Virus record (IMG/VR): IMGVR_UViG_3300019776_001028
Span: 1-41,571 of that record
Reading direction: 5' to 3' (one strand)
Origin: a virus
Length of the DNA: 41,571 nt
Shown here: in pieces, positions 5,323 to 12,370 of the stretch
Layout: every line of letters begins with the position of its first letter
Position numbering within the stretch: the first letter of the stretch is position 1
Made by a program: the position numbers and the translations under genes
The notes under the pieces: generated by a model
Databases searched by the model: none
Told to the model about the DNA's origin: nothing
Seen by the model: the letters and a program-made list of their open reading frames with translations, nothing else

Positions 5323-6903
5323 ATGAAAGAAAACGTTAACATTTATTGGATTGACTTATTTTGCGGTGCTGGCGGCACGTCTCAAGGAATTCATTTAGCA
5401 TCAGAAAACACAAAAGTAATTGCATGTGTCAATCACAGTGCCAACGCCATTCTTTCACACAAACAAAACCATCCAGAAGCACAACATTTCACGGAAGACA
5501 TCAAAGATTTCGAGGTTGTCAAAAAGTTAAAAATAATAGTTGACGATTTAAGAGCCAAGGAACCGGATGCCATCATATCAATTTGGGCAAGTTTGGAATG
5601 CACCAATTTTTCGAACGCCAAAGGCGGTCAACCTCGTGACGCTGATAGCAGATCATTGGCAGAACACATGTTTATGTATTTGGAAAATCTTGATCCTGAT
5701 TTCTTTTGGATTGAAAATGTTCGAGAATTCATGTCGTGGGGACCATTAGACCAAAATGGCAAACCCATTTCTAAAGATGCCGGCACTTATTACCTGAATT
5801 GGGTTAAACAAGTCGAATCTTTCGGTTATTCTTCAGATAAAAAAATATGCAATTCTGCTGATTTTGGAGCCTACCAAGCCCGCAAAAGATTGTTTATCCA
5901 ATTTGCGAAACCCGAATATCCTATTAGTTGGCCAGAACATACCCACGCCAAAAATGTGGAGAATTCTACACTCAAAAAATGGAAACCGGTTAAAGAGGTT
6001 TTGGATCTGGATTTAGAAGGAAAAAGCATTTTCGACCGTAAAATACCACTTTCAGAAAATACTTTGAAACGAATTTATGCGGGTTTAATAAAGTTTGTGG
6101 CCAATGGCGAAAAAGGCTTTACCAAACAGTATAATTCTGGCAACGATGCTCAAAGAGTAAAATCGTTCAATGAGCCAATAGGAACGATTACCACCCAAAA
6201 TTCACACGCCATCGTTTCAACACACTTAAACACCTATTATGGCAATGGTGCAGTTTGTTCTATCGATAGTCCATCGCCAACCATCACAACAAAAGACCGA
6301 ATTGCAAAAGTAGATGTACGTTTTTTAAATATGCAATACGGAAACAGTACAGCTGTAACTATTGATAATCCATCGCCAACAATTACAGCAGTTCCCAAAC
6401 TGAATTTGGTAAAAATTGAGCCTGCTACATTTTTGGTTAATGCCAATAGTAGTACATCAGGACCAAACGACATCAATAATCCGTCACCTACCATCACATC
6501 GGTAAGAACTCATTATTTGGTAAATCCACAATTCACAAGTCCAGGGAATTCTATTGAAGTTCCCGCACCTACTGTTATTGCCCGCCAAGATAAAAAACCG
6601 CTTTCCATCGTTCAAGTTGACTACGGTCAAGCCATCATCAATGTTTTTGAAGACGATTCGGAAACGATGGTTTTGATTAAAGAATTCATGGCATTGTACA
6701 ACATAATTGATATTAAAATGAGAATGTTGATTATTTCAGAATTAAAGCAAATTCAAGGTTTGCCGAGAGATTACAAGCTAATAGGAGCGCAATGGGAGCA
6801 AAAAAAGCAAATAGGCAATGCCGTGGAAGTAAACACAGCAAAGGCATTGGTTCGCCATCATTACAAAACCGTAAATAAACAGTATATAAAACTCGCATCA
6901 TAA
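5323..6903 (+). CDS. DNA cytosine-5 methyltransferase with five repeated PSPTIT boxes
   Basis: C5-methyltransferase motifs appear in order: motif I DLFCGAGGTSQG (about 11-22), motif IV SLECTNFS (about 89-96), motif VI ENV (about 133), motif VIII QARKRLF (about 186-192), and motifs IX/X QGLPRDY and QIGNAVEV near the C-terminus. Motif IV has EC in place of the usual PC, a variant I recall from some phage enzymes. Between VIII and IX, at about residues 283, 315, 348, 385 and 412, lie five copies of a PxPTIT-type box, several preceded by a YGN or NSS/SPGNS turn. One or two such boxes are usual next to the target-recognition domain. At 526 aa the enzyme is long for the class, owing to these repeats. 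Confidence 0.92.
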   Translation: MKENVNIYWIDLFCGAGGTSQGIHLASENTKVIACVNHSANAILSHKQNHPEAQHFTEDIKDFEVVKKLKIIVDDLRAKEPDAIISIWASLECTNFSNAKGGQPRDADSRSLAEHMFMYLENLDPDFFWIENVREFMSWGPLDQNGKPISKDAGTYYLNWVKQVESFGYSSDKKICNSADFGAYQARKRLFIQFAKPEYPISWPEHTHAKNVENSTLKKWKPVKEVLDLDLEGKSIFDRKIPLSENTLKRIYAGLIKFVANGEKGFTKQYNSGNDAQRVKSFNEPIGTITTQNSHAIVSTHLNTYYGNGAVCSIDSPSPTITTKDRIAKVDVRFLNMQYGNSTAVTIDNPSPTITAVPKLNLVKIEPATFLVNANSSTSGPNDINNPSPTITSVRTHYLVNPQFTSPGNSIEVPAPTVIARQDKKPLSIVQVDYGQAIINVFEDDSETMVLIKEFMALYNIIDIKMRMLIISELKQIQGLPRDYKLIGAQWEQKKQIGNAVEVNTAKALVRHHYKTVNKQYIKLAS

Positions 6904-7121
6904 TGAGACAACTAATACAAGAAAGCATAGCTTTTAAAGCCCTTGATCCTATTTCGCAAATGATAGTCAATAAAAGGGAAATCCGCACACAAATAGAAGA
7001 TGCGGTAATTCAGGCCAGAAATATGGGAGTTGCCGAATGGAAAAAACAAAGTCCTCTTTTGTCAAAACATCAAAACATAGTGGAAGAAATCGTAAAAAGC
7101 ACAGAAAATGGAAAAAATTGA
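6903..7121 (+). CDS. Hypothetical helical protein (72 aa)
   Basis: The ATG starts at the last base of the methyltransferase stop codon (TAATG), so translation is coupled. Mostly helical and charged, with IREIRTQIEDAVIQAR-like segments and no known motif. Its 3' end overlaps the next gene by 14 bp. Possibly an accessory to methylation or replication; no direct evidence. Confidence 0.6.
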   Translation: MRQLIQESIAFKALDPISQMIVNKREIRTQIEDAVIQARNMGVAEWKKQSPLLSKHQNIVEEIVKSTENGKN

Positions 7122-7368
7122 TTTAGAAAAACAGTTTGAATTGTTTTTAAAAACGGCGGGACTAGATGCCGAAACAATGCCTAAAATTCAGTTACAGGAA
7201 AGAAAAATAGCTTTTTATGCCGGTCTATCCCAAATGTGGAAACTATTCATGGAGATATCGGAACTACCTGAAGAAGAATGCCCAGAAATTTTTGACGACA
7301 TAGAAAATCAATTATCTCTTTTTTGGCTTGACAAGTTGAAAGCCATAGGAGTTTCCAATGCTAAATAA
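7108..7368 (+). CDS. Hypothetical acidic protein (86 aa)
   Basis: Overlaps the preceding gene by 14 bp in another frame. Helical and acidic, with a Pro/Glu-rich centre (ELPEEECPEIFDDIE). The pattern AFYAGLSQMWKLFMEISELP recalls small hypothetical proteins common in Bacteroidetes phage early operons, but I cannot assign a family. Confidence 0.6.
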   Translation: MEKIDLEKQFELFLKTAGLDAETMPKIQLQERKIAFYAGLSQMWKLFMEISELPEEECPEIFDDIENQLSLFWLDKLKAIGVSNAK

Positions 7369-7375
7369 GTGATCT

Positions 7376-7759
7376 ATGCGAACTGTAGCTCAACTCAAAA
7401 AAACGATAGACGACAACAATTATCGGATTCATTTTTATTTTGACGATATGACTAAAGCCGAACTCAAAAGAATGATTAAGCGTACTGAAGTTCTCGTGGA
7501 TTTGAAACGGTATTTGGAAACAAAACCGAAACAGGAATTTATCGAAAAAGAAAAAGCACGAATCAAGAGAATCATTCTGGCCAAGCAATCGCAATTTGAA
7601 GATTGGCATGTCAATCTTCTTTTAGAACATCGAGAATTTTCTACAGAGAAATTACGTCGCATTTTTTGCAAAGAAATGGGAATTACAGGATTTCGAAAAC
7701 AATTAAAAAATTTAAACTTTCTACTCAATGAGAACCAGGAACACCCAGCCATTAGATAA
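7376..7759 (+). CDS. Basic helical protein upstream of the replication gene (127 aa)
   Basis: Strongly basic and helical throughout. The region DWHVNLLLEHREFSTEKLRRIFCKEMGITGFRKQLKNL (about 79-116) has the spacing of an HTH-like DNA-binding unit. It overlaps the start of the large replication-type protein by 32 bp, so the two are probably made together. A role as replication accessory or origin binder is plausible but inferred from context and charge. Confidence 0.6.
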   Translation: MRTVAQLKKTIDDNNYRIHFYFDDMTKAELKRMIKRTEVLVDLKRYLETKPKQEFIEKEKARIKRIILAKQSQFEDWHVNLLLEHREFSTEKLRRIFCKEMGITGFRKQLKNLNFLLNENQEHPAIR

Positions 7760-9485
7760 CAAGGTTTTTAACCTCGCCTCGACTCTTTTTGGTTTTGGAA
7801 CTACCGAGGCCAAGAAGACCATCGAAAAGGAAATTGCAGTAACTATTCTAGTTTCGGAAAACTTGCCACTTACGGCAGTTTATCCCGCTGTAATAGAGGA
7901 AGCTTTCGCCCAAACGATGGACAATTACCGAAAACACATTGAAATCAAAAATTTCCAATGTAACGAAGAAAATGAGTTGATCGCGGCTCACAATAGAGTG
8001 GTTCGAAAGTTTAAAAAGGAAACCCAATTAACGGAAATTCAGCTGGAGTTTTCCAAATTGTTCGTGAAAAACAAAAAGGCCCTGAACCCACACGACTATA
8101 ACGAAGAAGTGGACTCGTTTTGTGCCGAATACGGCATGATCGTACAGAAAAAGAAACTCATCACGGTAAAATATGCCACCGAGTTGGTTTTCCAGAACCT
8201 CCTTTGCTTGTATAACCAGCAATTGATGGTCAAAAACAAGCGCTATATGTCGCACGGAATCGTCACAGAAAGCCCTTTAGAGGCGTTCAAAGTCAATTCG
8301 TGGAAAGCAACCAAGATTAAACGAAATGGGGTAACCAGCCTGCCTGTTTGCACCAAAACGATACGCAACCATCGCCAACGTCTGGAGGAATTTGGTGTTT
8401 TTACTGAATACCACTATGCCGGATCAAATAGAGCCGTAGAATTACATATAAATCCTACAATTTTGGTTGTGAAAGACCTCCAAAACAACAAATTATGCAC
8501 CTCTGAAAATCAACACGTTACCCCCGATAGTGGGAAAGAAGTTCCTAATGATAATGAAAGTACAAGAACATTTATAAATGAAAATCAAATAAAGAAAGTT
8601 GAAAATTCAACTATCGGGGATAAGGTCTCCCTATCGGTCGGGTCTTTTATTTTTTTTACAAGAACACCCGCCGGCAATACGGAAAATCTAACTGGGGGGG
8701 CCGCGGAAAATGTTAAAGTTTCGGTAAAAAGTGAAAATATTCCCGAAAGTTTATCGGATAAACTGCAAAACCTGATCGTGCATCCACAGGAGTTGGCCGT
8801 GAATCTTGCCGATGGCCAGTACAACAGCTACAAACCCATCCGTTTGGAATATTTGAGAGATGAAGCCTATCACGGAACTTTGCTCAATGAAGAATTTAGG
8901 GAATTGTGTATTCAGGATATTTTCAAACAAAGTGCCAAGATCTGGAAGAATCGAACACCTTATGCCGGAAGTTGGAAAAAAGCCATCAACCTGTATTATC
9001 AAAGCAAATTCATTGCCTTTACTGGTAATTCGTTCAATAAAGCGAACATTTTTGACGAAATGAGAGCAATGCGTTGGCGATTGCATTGGGCGATGAGTTG
9101 GTTTAGGAAAAACAATACCGTAAATCCACTTTTCCCTTCAGATTATTTCGATTTTACTAGAAAAAACGCCAAAGAAGTTGGTTTTGAGTACACCAAACAA
9201 AAATTTGCCGAACACTTAAAATACAAGGAAAAAGCGGAAGCTTTCAAGAAAAAACAGGAAGCGAATGCCAAGAAACGTGCGGAAACTATCAATTATGCCA
9301 AGAAATTCGAAATGGTCGTGAATCGATTCTTCAAAGATAAAATGACTTTGACCGAACTCTACAATCACGTCGATAAGAATTTCCCACCCGAATTTTTGGC
9401 AAAATTGCATGAGAAAATTGAGCAAAAAGCACTAAAAGCGAGTGAAAAACACCATTTCGTGCAATACGATTTAAGCGATTTTTAA
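7728..9485 (+). CDS. Predicted phage replication protein with winged-helix domain
   Basis: The largest early protein (585 aa). An N-terminal all-helical region is followed at about 200-250 by a winged-helix-like segment (CTKTIRNHRQRLEEFGVF, then two strands), as in replication initiators of phages and plasmids. A polar linker (about 260-340), with a G7 tract in the DNA at 8694-8700, separates this from a second domain at about 350-440. That domain is shared with the early protein at 2078-2392. A Lys-rich helical tail follows. No polymerase, primase or helicase motif is visible. Replication is inferred from size, domain type and operon position. Confidence 0.6.
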   Translation: MRTRNTQPLDNKVFNLASTLFGFGTTEAKKTIEKEIAVTILVSENLPLTAVYPAVIEEAFAQTMDNYRKHIEIKNFQCNEENELIAAHNRVVRKFKKETQLTEIQLEFSKLFVKNKKALNPHDYNEEVDSFCAEYGMIVQKKKLITVKYATELVFQNLLCLYNQQLMVKNKRYMSHGIVTESPLEAFKVNSWKATKIKRNGVTSLPVCTKTIRNHRQRLEEFGVFTEYHYAGSNRAVELHINPTILVVKDLQNNKLCTSENQHVTPDSGKEVPNDNESTRTFINENQIKKVENSTIGDKVSLSVGSFIFFTRTPAGNTENLTGGAAENVKVSVKSENIPESLSDKLQNLIVHPQELAVNLADGQYNSYKPIRLEYLRDEAYHGTLLNEEFRELCIQDIFKQSAKIWKNRTPYAGSWKKAINLYYQSKFIAFTGNSFNKANIFDEMRAMRWRLHWAMSWFRKNNTVNPLFPSDYFDFTRKNAKEVGFEYTKQKFAEHLKYKEKAEAFKKKQEANAKKRAETINYAKKFEMVVNRFFKDKMTLTELYNHVDKNFPPEFLAKLHEKIEQKALKASEKHHFVQYDLSDF

Positions 9486-9523
9486 AAACCGACCTTAAAA
9501 AGTCTACATTTTAATAACATAGT

Positions 9524-9934
9524 ATGAAAATAATACAAAATTATTTCAAAAAAATATTAGGAATATCTGATTTAAAGGATAGAATAGAAAAATTAGAATC
9601 TGAAAATAGTTTACTAAAATCAGATAACAATGCTTATAAAATTGAATTAAGAAGACTAATGGATTTTTCTATATTGAATGCCGCAGACAATAGGCTAATA
9701 CTTCATCATATAAAATTTATAAATTCTCAATTTTCAGTTGTTTCTGATATAAATATAAAATATGATCCTTCTATAGTGTTGATAATGAAAAGAGGTTTTG
9801 AAAATGTAGTAAAAACGCATCAATTTAACGATAAAACTGTAGAAGAAATATACAGAATGCTTGAAGGTTTTGGCAAAGACAATAACAGAATTGACAAACC
9901 AAGAGGCTTTCCTTCTCCAAGATGGCGCTATTAA
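9524..9934 (+). CDS. Coiled-coil hypothetical protein (136 aa)
   Basis: Residues 14-50 form a clear heptad coiled coil (ISDLKDRIEKLESENSLLKS...). A globular central part follows, then a Pro/Arg-rich tail ending PSPRWRY. There is no membrane segment. Codon use is more AT-rich than in the methyltransferase genes, suggesting a morphon acquired separately. It is preceded by the TCTACATTTTAA leader. Function unknown. Confidence 0.6.
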   Translation: MKIIQNYFKKILGISDLKDRIEKLESENSLLKSDNNAYKIELRRLMDFSILNAADNRLILHHIKFINSQFSVVSDINIKYDPSIVLIMKRGFENVVKTHQFNDKTVEEIYRMLEGFGKDNNRIDKPRGFPSPRWRY

Positions 9935-10015
9935 TTAAAATCTAAAAAATCTACATTTTAAAAACAGGGTAGCCGAAAACTGGATAGAGTAGGCAAATTT
10001 TAAATACATTTTATT

Positions 10016-10420
10016 ATGAAAAAATTAAGTTTGATTATGTTGGTTTTGGTGTCTTTGAGTTTGGTTTCTTGCTGGGACTGGAACCGGGAACAGGCTTTGA
10101 AAGATGCCGAAAACCAAGGAAAAGCGATTTTATTTAAGTCTGAAAATTCTAAAAAAGCTTTGATTGAGCAAGCCAAAGCCGAAAATGAAAGTGCCACATT
10201 GCACGCTGAAGCAAGAATTAAAATTGCAAAAGCGCAAGCACAAGCTGAAATAGAAAGGGCCTATGGTGTGGCAAAAGCCAATGAAATCATAGGGAATTCA
10301 CTCAAAGGAAATAGTGAATATCTGAGATACTTAATGATTCAAGGCTTAAATGACAGCAAAGGCGAACGAATTTACATCCCTACCGAAGCCGGATTACCCA
10401 TTTTAGAAGCCAGAAAGTAA
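10016..10420 (+). CDS. Lipoprotein with a band-7-like C-terminal tail (134 aa)
   Basis: The N-terminus is a type II signal peptide with lipobox LVSC (Cys at about residue 19), so the mature protein is lipid-anchored. An Ala/Glu/Lys-rich helix (about 40-95, EQAKAENESATLHAEARIKIAKAQAQAEIERAYG) follows. The tail, LRYLMIQGLNDSKGERIYIPTEAGLPIL, resembles the end of prohibitin/HflC-like (SPFH) proteins, but the SPFH domain itself is absent. A lipoprotein in the early region could act in superinfection exclusion or in membrane changes during infection; this is inference. Confidence 0.6.
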   Translation: MKKLSLIMLVLVSLSLVSCWDWNREQALKDAENQGKAILFKSENSKKALIEQAKAENESATLHAEARIKIAKAQAQAEIERAYGVAKANEIIGNSLKGNSEYLRYLMIQGLNDSKGERIYIPTEAGLPILEARK

Positions 10421-10444
10421 TAAAAATTTCAGAAAATAGTATTT

Positions 10445-10471
10445 AAGCCTATTATTTTTGGATAGGCTTTT
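10445..10471 (+). terminator. Intrinsic terminator after the lipoprotein gene
   Basis: The 8-bp stem AAGCCTAT/ATAGGCTT (10445-10452 and 10462-10469, 9-nt loop) is followed by a short T-run and lies 25 bp after the lipoprotein stop. It would separate the lipoprotein from the next small genes, which carry their own TCTACATTTTAA leaders. Confidence 0.6.
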
Positions 10472-10512
10472 AAAAATTGACTTAAAAAAATCTACATTTT
10501 AAAACAATCACT

Positions 10513-10593
10513 ATGGAACGTATCGGGAAAATTATTTTGATTGCTCTATTTCTGTCAGGAGCATTCCTTTTGTATAACGCCATTTTTTTATAA
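10513..10593 (+). CDS. 26-residue single-pass membrane peptide
   Basis: A short frame (ATG 10513, TAA 10591-10593) encodes a Met-Glu-Arg start followed by one hydrophobic segment (IILIALFLSGAFLLYNAIF). The start lies 11 bp after a perfect TCTACATTTTAA leader, as for its neighbours, which is the main reason to believe it is translated. Small membrane peptides of this kind are frequent in phages; the role is unknown. Confidence 0.45.
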   Translation: MERIGKIILIALFLSGAFLLYNAIFL

Positions 10594-10618
10594 ATACTGT
10601 CTAAAAATCTACATTTTA

Positions 10619-11008
10619 ATGAGAAACTTAACCTTGCGCCTGCATCAAAACTGGTTTGATATGACCAAATCAGGCGAAAAAACAGAAGATTATCGGGAAA
10701 TAAACGAATATTGGTTTAAGCGATTGGTGTTCGACTATAAAAAGGTTTTTAAATACTACACCGGTCACGATTGGGCCAACGAAAAAGTAAGAGACGAAGG
10801 CATTGATTTCATTACCAAATCTAAAACCAAACATTTTGGCTTTGTCCCTTTTTATGCCAACATAATGACGTTGGGATATCCCAAAGCTGCCGATCGGGAA
10901 CGAATCCTCACATTGTTTCATAAAGGCATCGAGATAAGAACTGGAAAAAGGGAATGGGGAGCCGAGCCCGGGAAATTATACTTTGTGATTAAGCACGGCT
11001 CGCAGTAA
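10619..11008 (+). CDS. ASCH-domain protein (129 aa)
   Basis: I start at ATG 10619 rather than at the longer upstream frame, because the conserved fold begins right there and the 12-mer leader ends at this ATG. The pattern LRLHQNWFDMTKSGEKTEDYREINEYWFKRL matches the start of the ASCH/PUA-like fold, in which a Lys and an Arg flank a groove for nucleic acid or modified nucleotides. ASCH proteins are common in phages and are proposed to bind RNA or modified bases. Fold assignment is fairly secure, function is not. Confidence 0.75.
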   Translation: MRNLTLRLHQNWFDMTKSGEKTEDYREINEYWFKRLVFDYKKVFKYYTGHDWANEKVRDEGIDFITKSKTKHFGFVPFYANIMTLGYPKAADRERILTLFHKGIEIRTGKREWGAEPGKLYFVIKHGSQ

Positions 11009-11131
11009 TTCTAAATCAATTGGGAATTTCATCATAATTATACCCAATAAAATTAGATACACCAACAAAAAGACAAAACCCCAAAAAACAAGGATTAGCA
11101 TTTCTAAAAAGAAAGTTTTCAAATTATTCAT
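10976..11131 (-). CDS. Possible antisense membrane peptide (51 aa)
   Basis: An open frame on the opposite strand to all surrounding early genes, overlapping the 3' end of the ASCH gene by 33 bp. It encodes a single strong hydrophobic segment (about residues 8-34) with short charged ends. It fills the only sizeable gap in this part of the early region. No promoter box is evident, so it could be fortuitous. Confidence 0.25.
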   Translation of the reverse strand: MNNLKTFFLEMLILVFWGFVFLLVYLILLGIIMMKFPIDLELLRAVLNHKV

Positions 11132-11150
11132 AACTCAAATATACTAAAAA

Positions 11151-11375
11151 ATGGACATCAAAAAAACTCAAAAAGTAATCTTGTTTCCCGAAGACGCAGA
11201 AATTAATAAAGAAGCCAATCAGGAAGTTATAATTTCTGAAAATGGAAAATTTACTAGCATCATGCACGATGGCGATGCAGTATCAATGAGTATTAAAAAC
11301 TTTATAAAAATGAGAGAATTGATGGATTCGGCTTTGAGTGAATTAAGCAATGATAATTATAAACGGCTTTTGTAA
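11151..11375 (+). CDS. Hypothetical protein (74 aa)
   Basis: Begins after a 142-bp gap. Its stop overlaps the next gene's start at 11375 (TAATG). Acidic N-terminal half, helical C-terminal half (NFIKMRELMDSALSELSND). No motif recognised. Confidence 0.6.
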   Translation: MDIKKTQKVILFPEDAEINKEANQEVIISENGKFTSIMHDGDAVSMSIKNFIKMRELMDSALSELSNDNYKRLL

Positions 11376-11593
11376 TGGATATGTTGGTACAAAAATTAAG
11401 AATTTATGCAATGGTTATGCGGCTGCAAGAATTAGAAAAAGAACGTATTAATGAAATTTTGCAACGCAGAATGAAGCCTTTTTTACCCGAACCGATAATG
11501 ATAACAGCATTAAAAGCTTTGCCAGAACCTAAAGAGTGGTGTGATAAAAACGGGAAACCATTTGATCCGCCAAAATCAAAATATCATAAATAA
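11375..11593 (+). CDS. Hypothetical protein (72 aa)
   Basis: TAATG-coupled to the preceding gene. N-terminal helix rich in Met, Leu and Glu, then a Pro-rich, basic C-terminal part ending DPPKSKYHK. No recognised domain. Confidence 0.6.
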   Translation: MDMLVQKLRIYAMVMRLQELEKERINEILQRRMKPFLPEPIMITALKALPEPKEWCDKNGKPFDPPKSKYHK

Positions 11594-11599
11594 CCCACA

Positions 11600-11809
11600 A
11601 TGATAAAAAATAGTACCTACATCAGAAGTTTTACACCGCTTCAGCGCAAACAGTTGGAAGCGGTGCAGCAAGAACAGAATATTAAAACCGTTCCCGAAAT
11701 ACTTTTTTTCACACTGGATAACTACATCGAGCAAAAAAAGGAGATTGAGCGCCTGAAAAGAATCATCCAGTACAAACAAAACAAAATTGACAACTTAAAT
11801 TCAAAATAA
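11600..11809 (+). CDS. Hypothetical coiled-coil protein (69 aa)
   Basis: The first 35 residues (YIRSFTPLQRKQLEAVQQEQNIKTVPEILFFTLDNYIEQ) have the strand-helix-helix spacing of small ribbon-helix-helix-like regulators. A coiled coil (about 42-66) follows. A DNA-binding role is possible but unproven. It lies 6 bp after the preceding gene. Confidence 0.55.
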   Translation: MIKNSTYIRSFTPLQRKQLEAVQQEQNIKTVPEILFFTLDNYIEQKKEIERLKRIIQYKQNKIDNLNSK

Positions 11810-11810
11810 G

Positions 11811-12041
11811 ATGCCGGTATTCGAAAAAGAAAAGTCTAAAATAAAAATGGTCATTCTCACAAAAGCCAAAGAGAAGAATGCGGTTTGGTATTCGCCATTG
11901 AAGCAGAACGGGAAACCCGAAAAAACGGTTATGGCCGGAATGATTCGCCGCTTGCAAAGTCAAAAAATATTCCAGATCACGAACGTGGTGCAGTTTTATG
12001 ATACCAGTTCGAACCTGCTAATCGCAAAATATATCCCATGA
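11811..12041 (+). CDS. Hypothetical basic protein (76 aa)
   Basis: Starts 1 bp after the preceding stop and overlaps the next gene by 4 bp (ATGA). Lys/Arg-rich, with a beta-strand-like C-terminus (QITNVVQFYDTSSNLLIAKYIP). No family recognised. Confidence 0.55.
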   Translation: MPVFEKEKSKIKMVILTKAKEKNAVWYSPLKQNGKPEKTVMAGMIRRLQSQKIFQITNVVQFYDTSSNLLIAKYIP

Positions 12042-12370
12042 ATTTCAAACTTAAAGCCGACACTATTTCTCTTATCAGGTATACGCTGGAGGAAATATAC
12101 TATTTAAACGCATCACAAACAGCAGATTACAGATTGAGCCGTCCAACACTGTTTGCGCTGACTAAAAAATTCACTAATAAACAATTGTCTTTGTATAAAG
12201 AGTTGCCTGTGAATGATAAAAAACGCCATAAAATTAACTTTGAAATTCACGAAGCTGTTTTGTTAAGAGGAATACTGATTACCACAATTGAAGAAATTGA
12301 CAATCAGTATTCCGCTTTGTTAATGAATAATTTTATTGAGGAATTACGCCGCCAAACCACTGCTTTTTAA
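12038..12370 (+). CDS. Last early-operon gene, hypothetical (110 aa)
   Basis: ATGA overlap with the preceding gene. Predicted all-helical; the pattern YYLNASQTADYRLSRPTLFALTKKFTNKQ could hold an HTH. Its 3' end runs 38 bp into the convergent cytosine methyltransferase gene with no visible terminator between, so transcripts from the two sides would overlap. Confidence 0.55.
   Translation: MNFKLKADTISLIRYTLEEIYYLNASQTADYRLSRPTLFALTKKFTNKQLSLYKELPVNDKKRHKINFEIHEAVLLRGILITTIEEIDNQYSALLMNNFIEELRRQTTAF

Larger units (their letters stand above)
9503..10619 (+). repeat. Four leader copies of TCTACATTTTAA
   Basis: The same 12-mer occurs at 9503-9514, 9950-9961, 10491-10502 and 10608-10619. The copies precede the genes starting at 9524, 10016, 10513 and 10619, at 10, 55, 11 and 0 bp from ATG. 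Each copy is preceded by an A-run, and two by a GAC(C)TTAAAA-type stretch. Four perfect 12-mers in 1.1 kb, all just upstream of genes in one orientation, is far above chance. It may be a shared translational leader or binding site. Confidence 0.7.
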
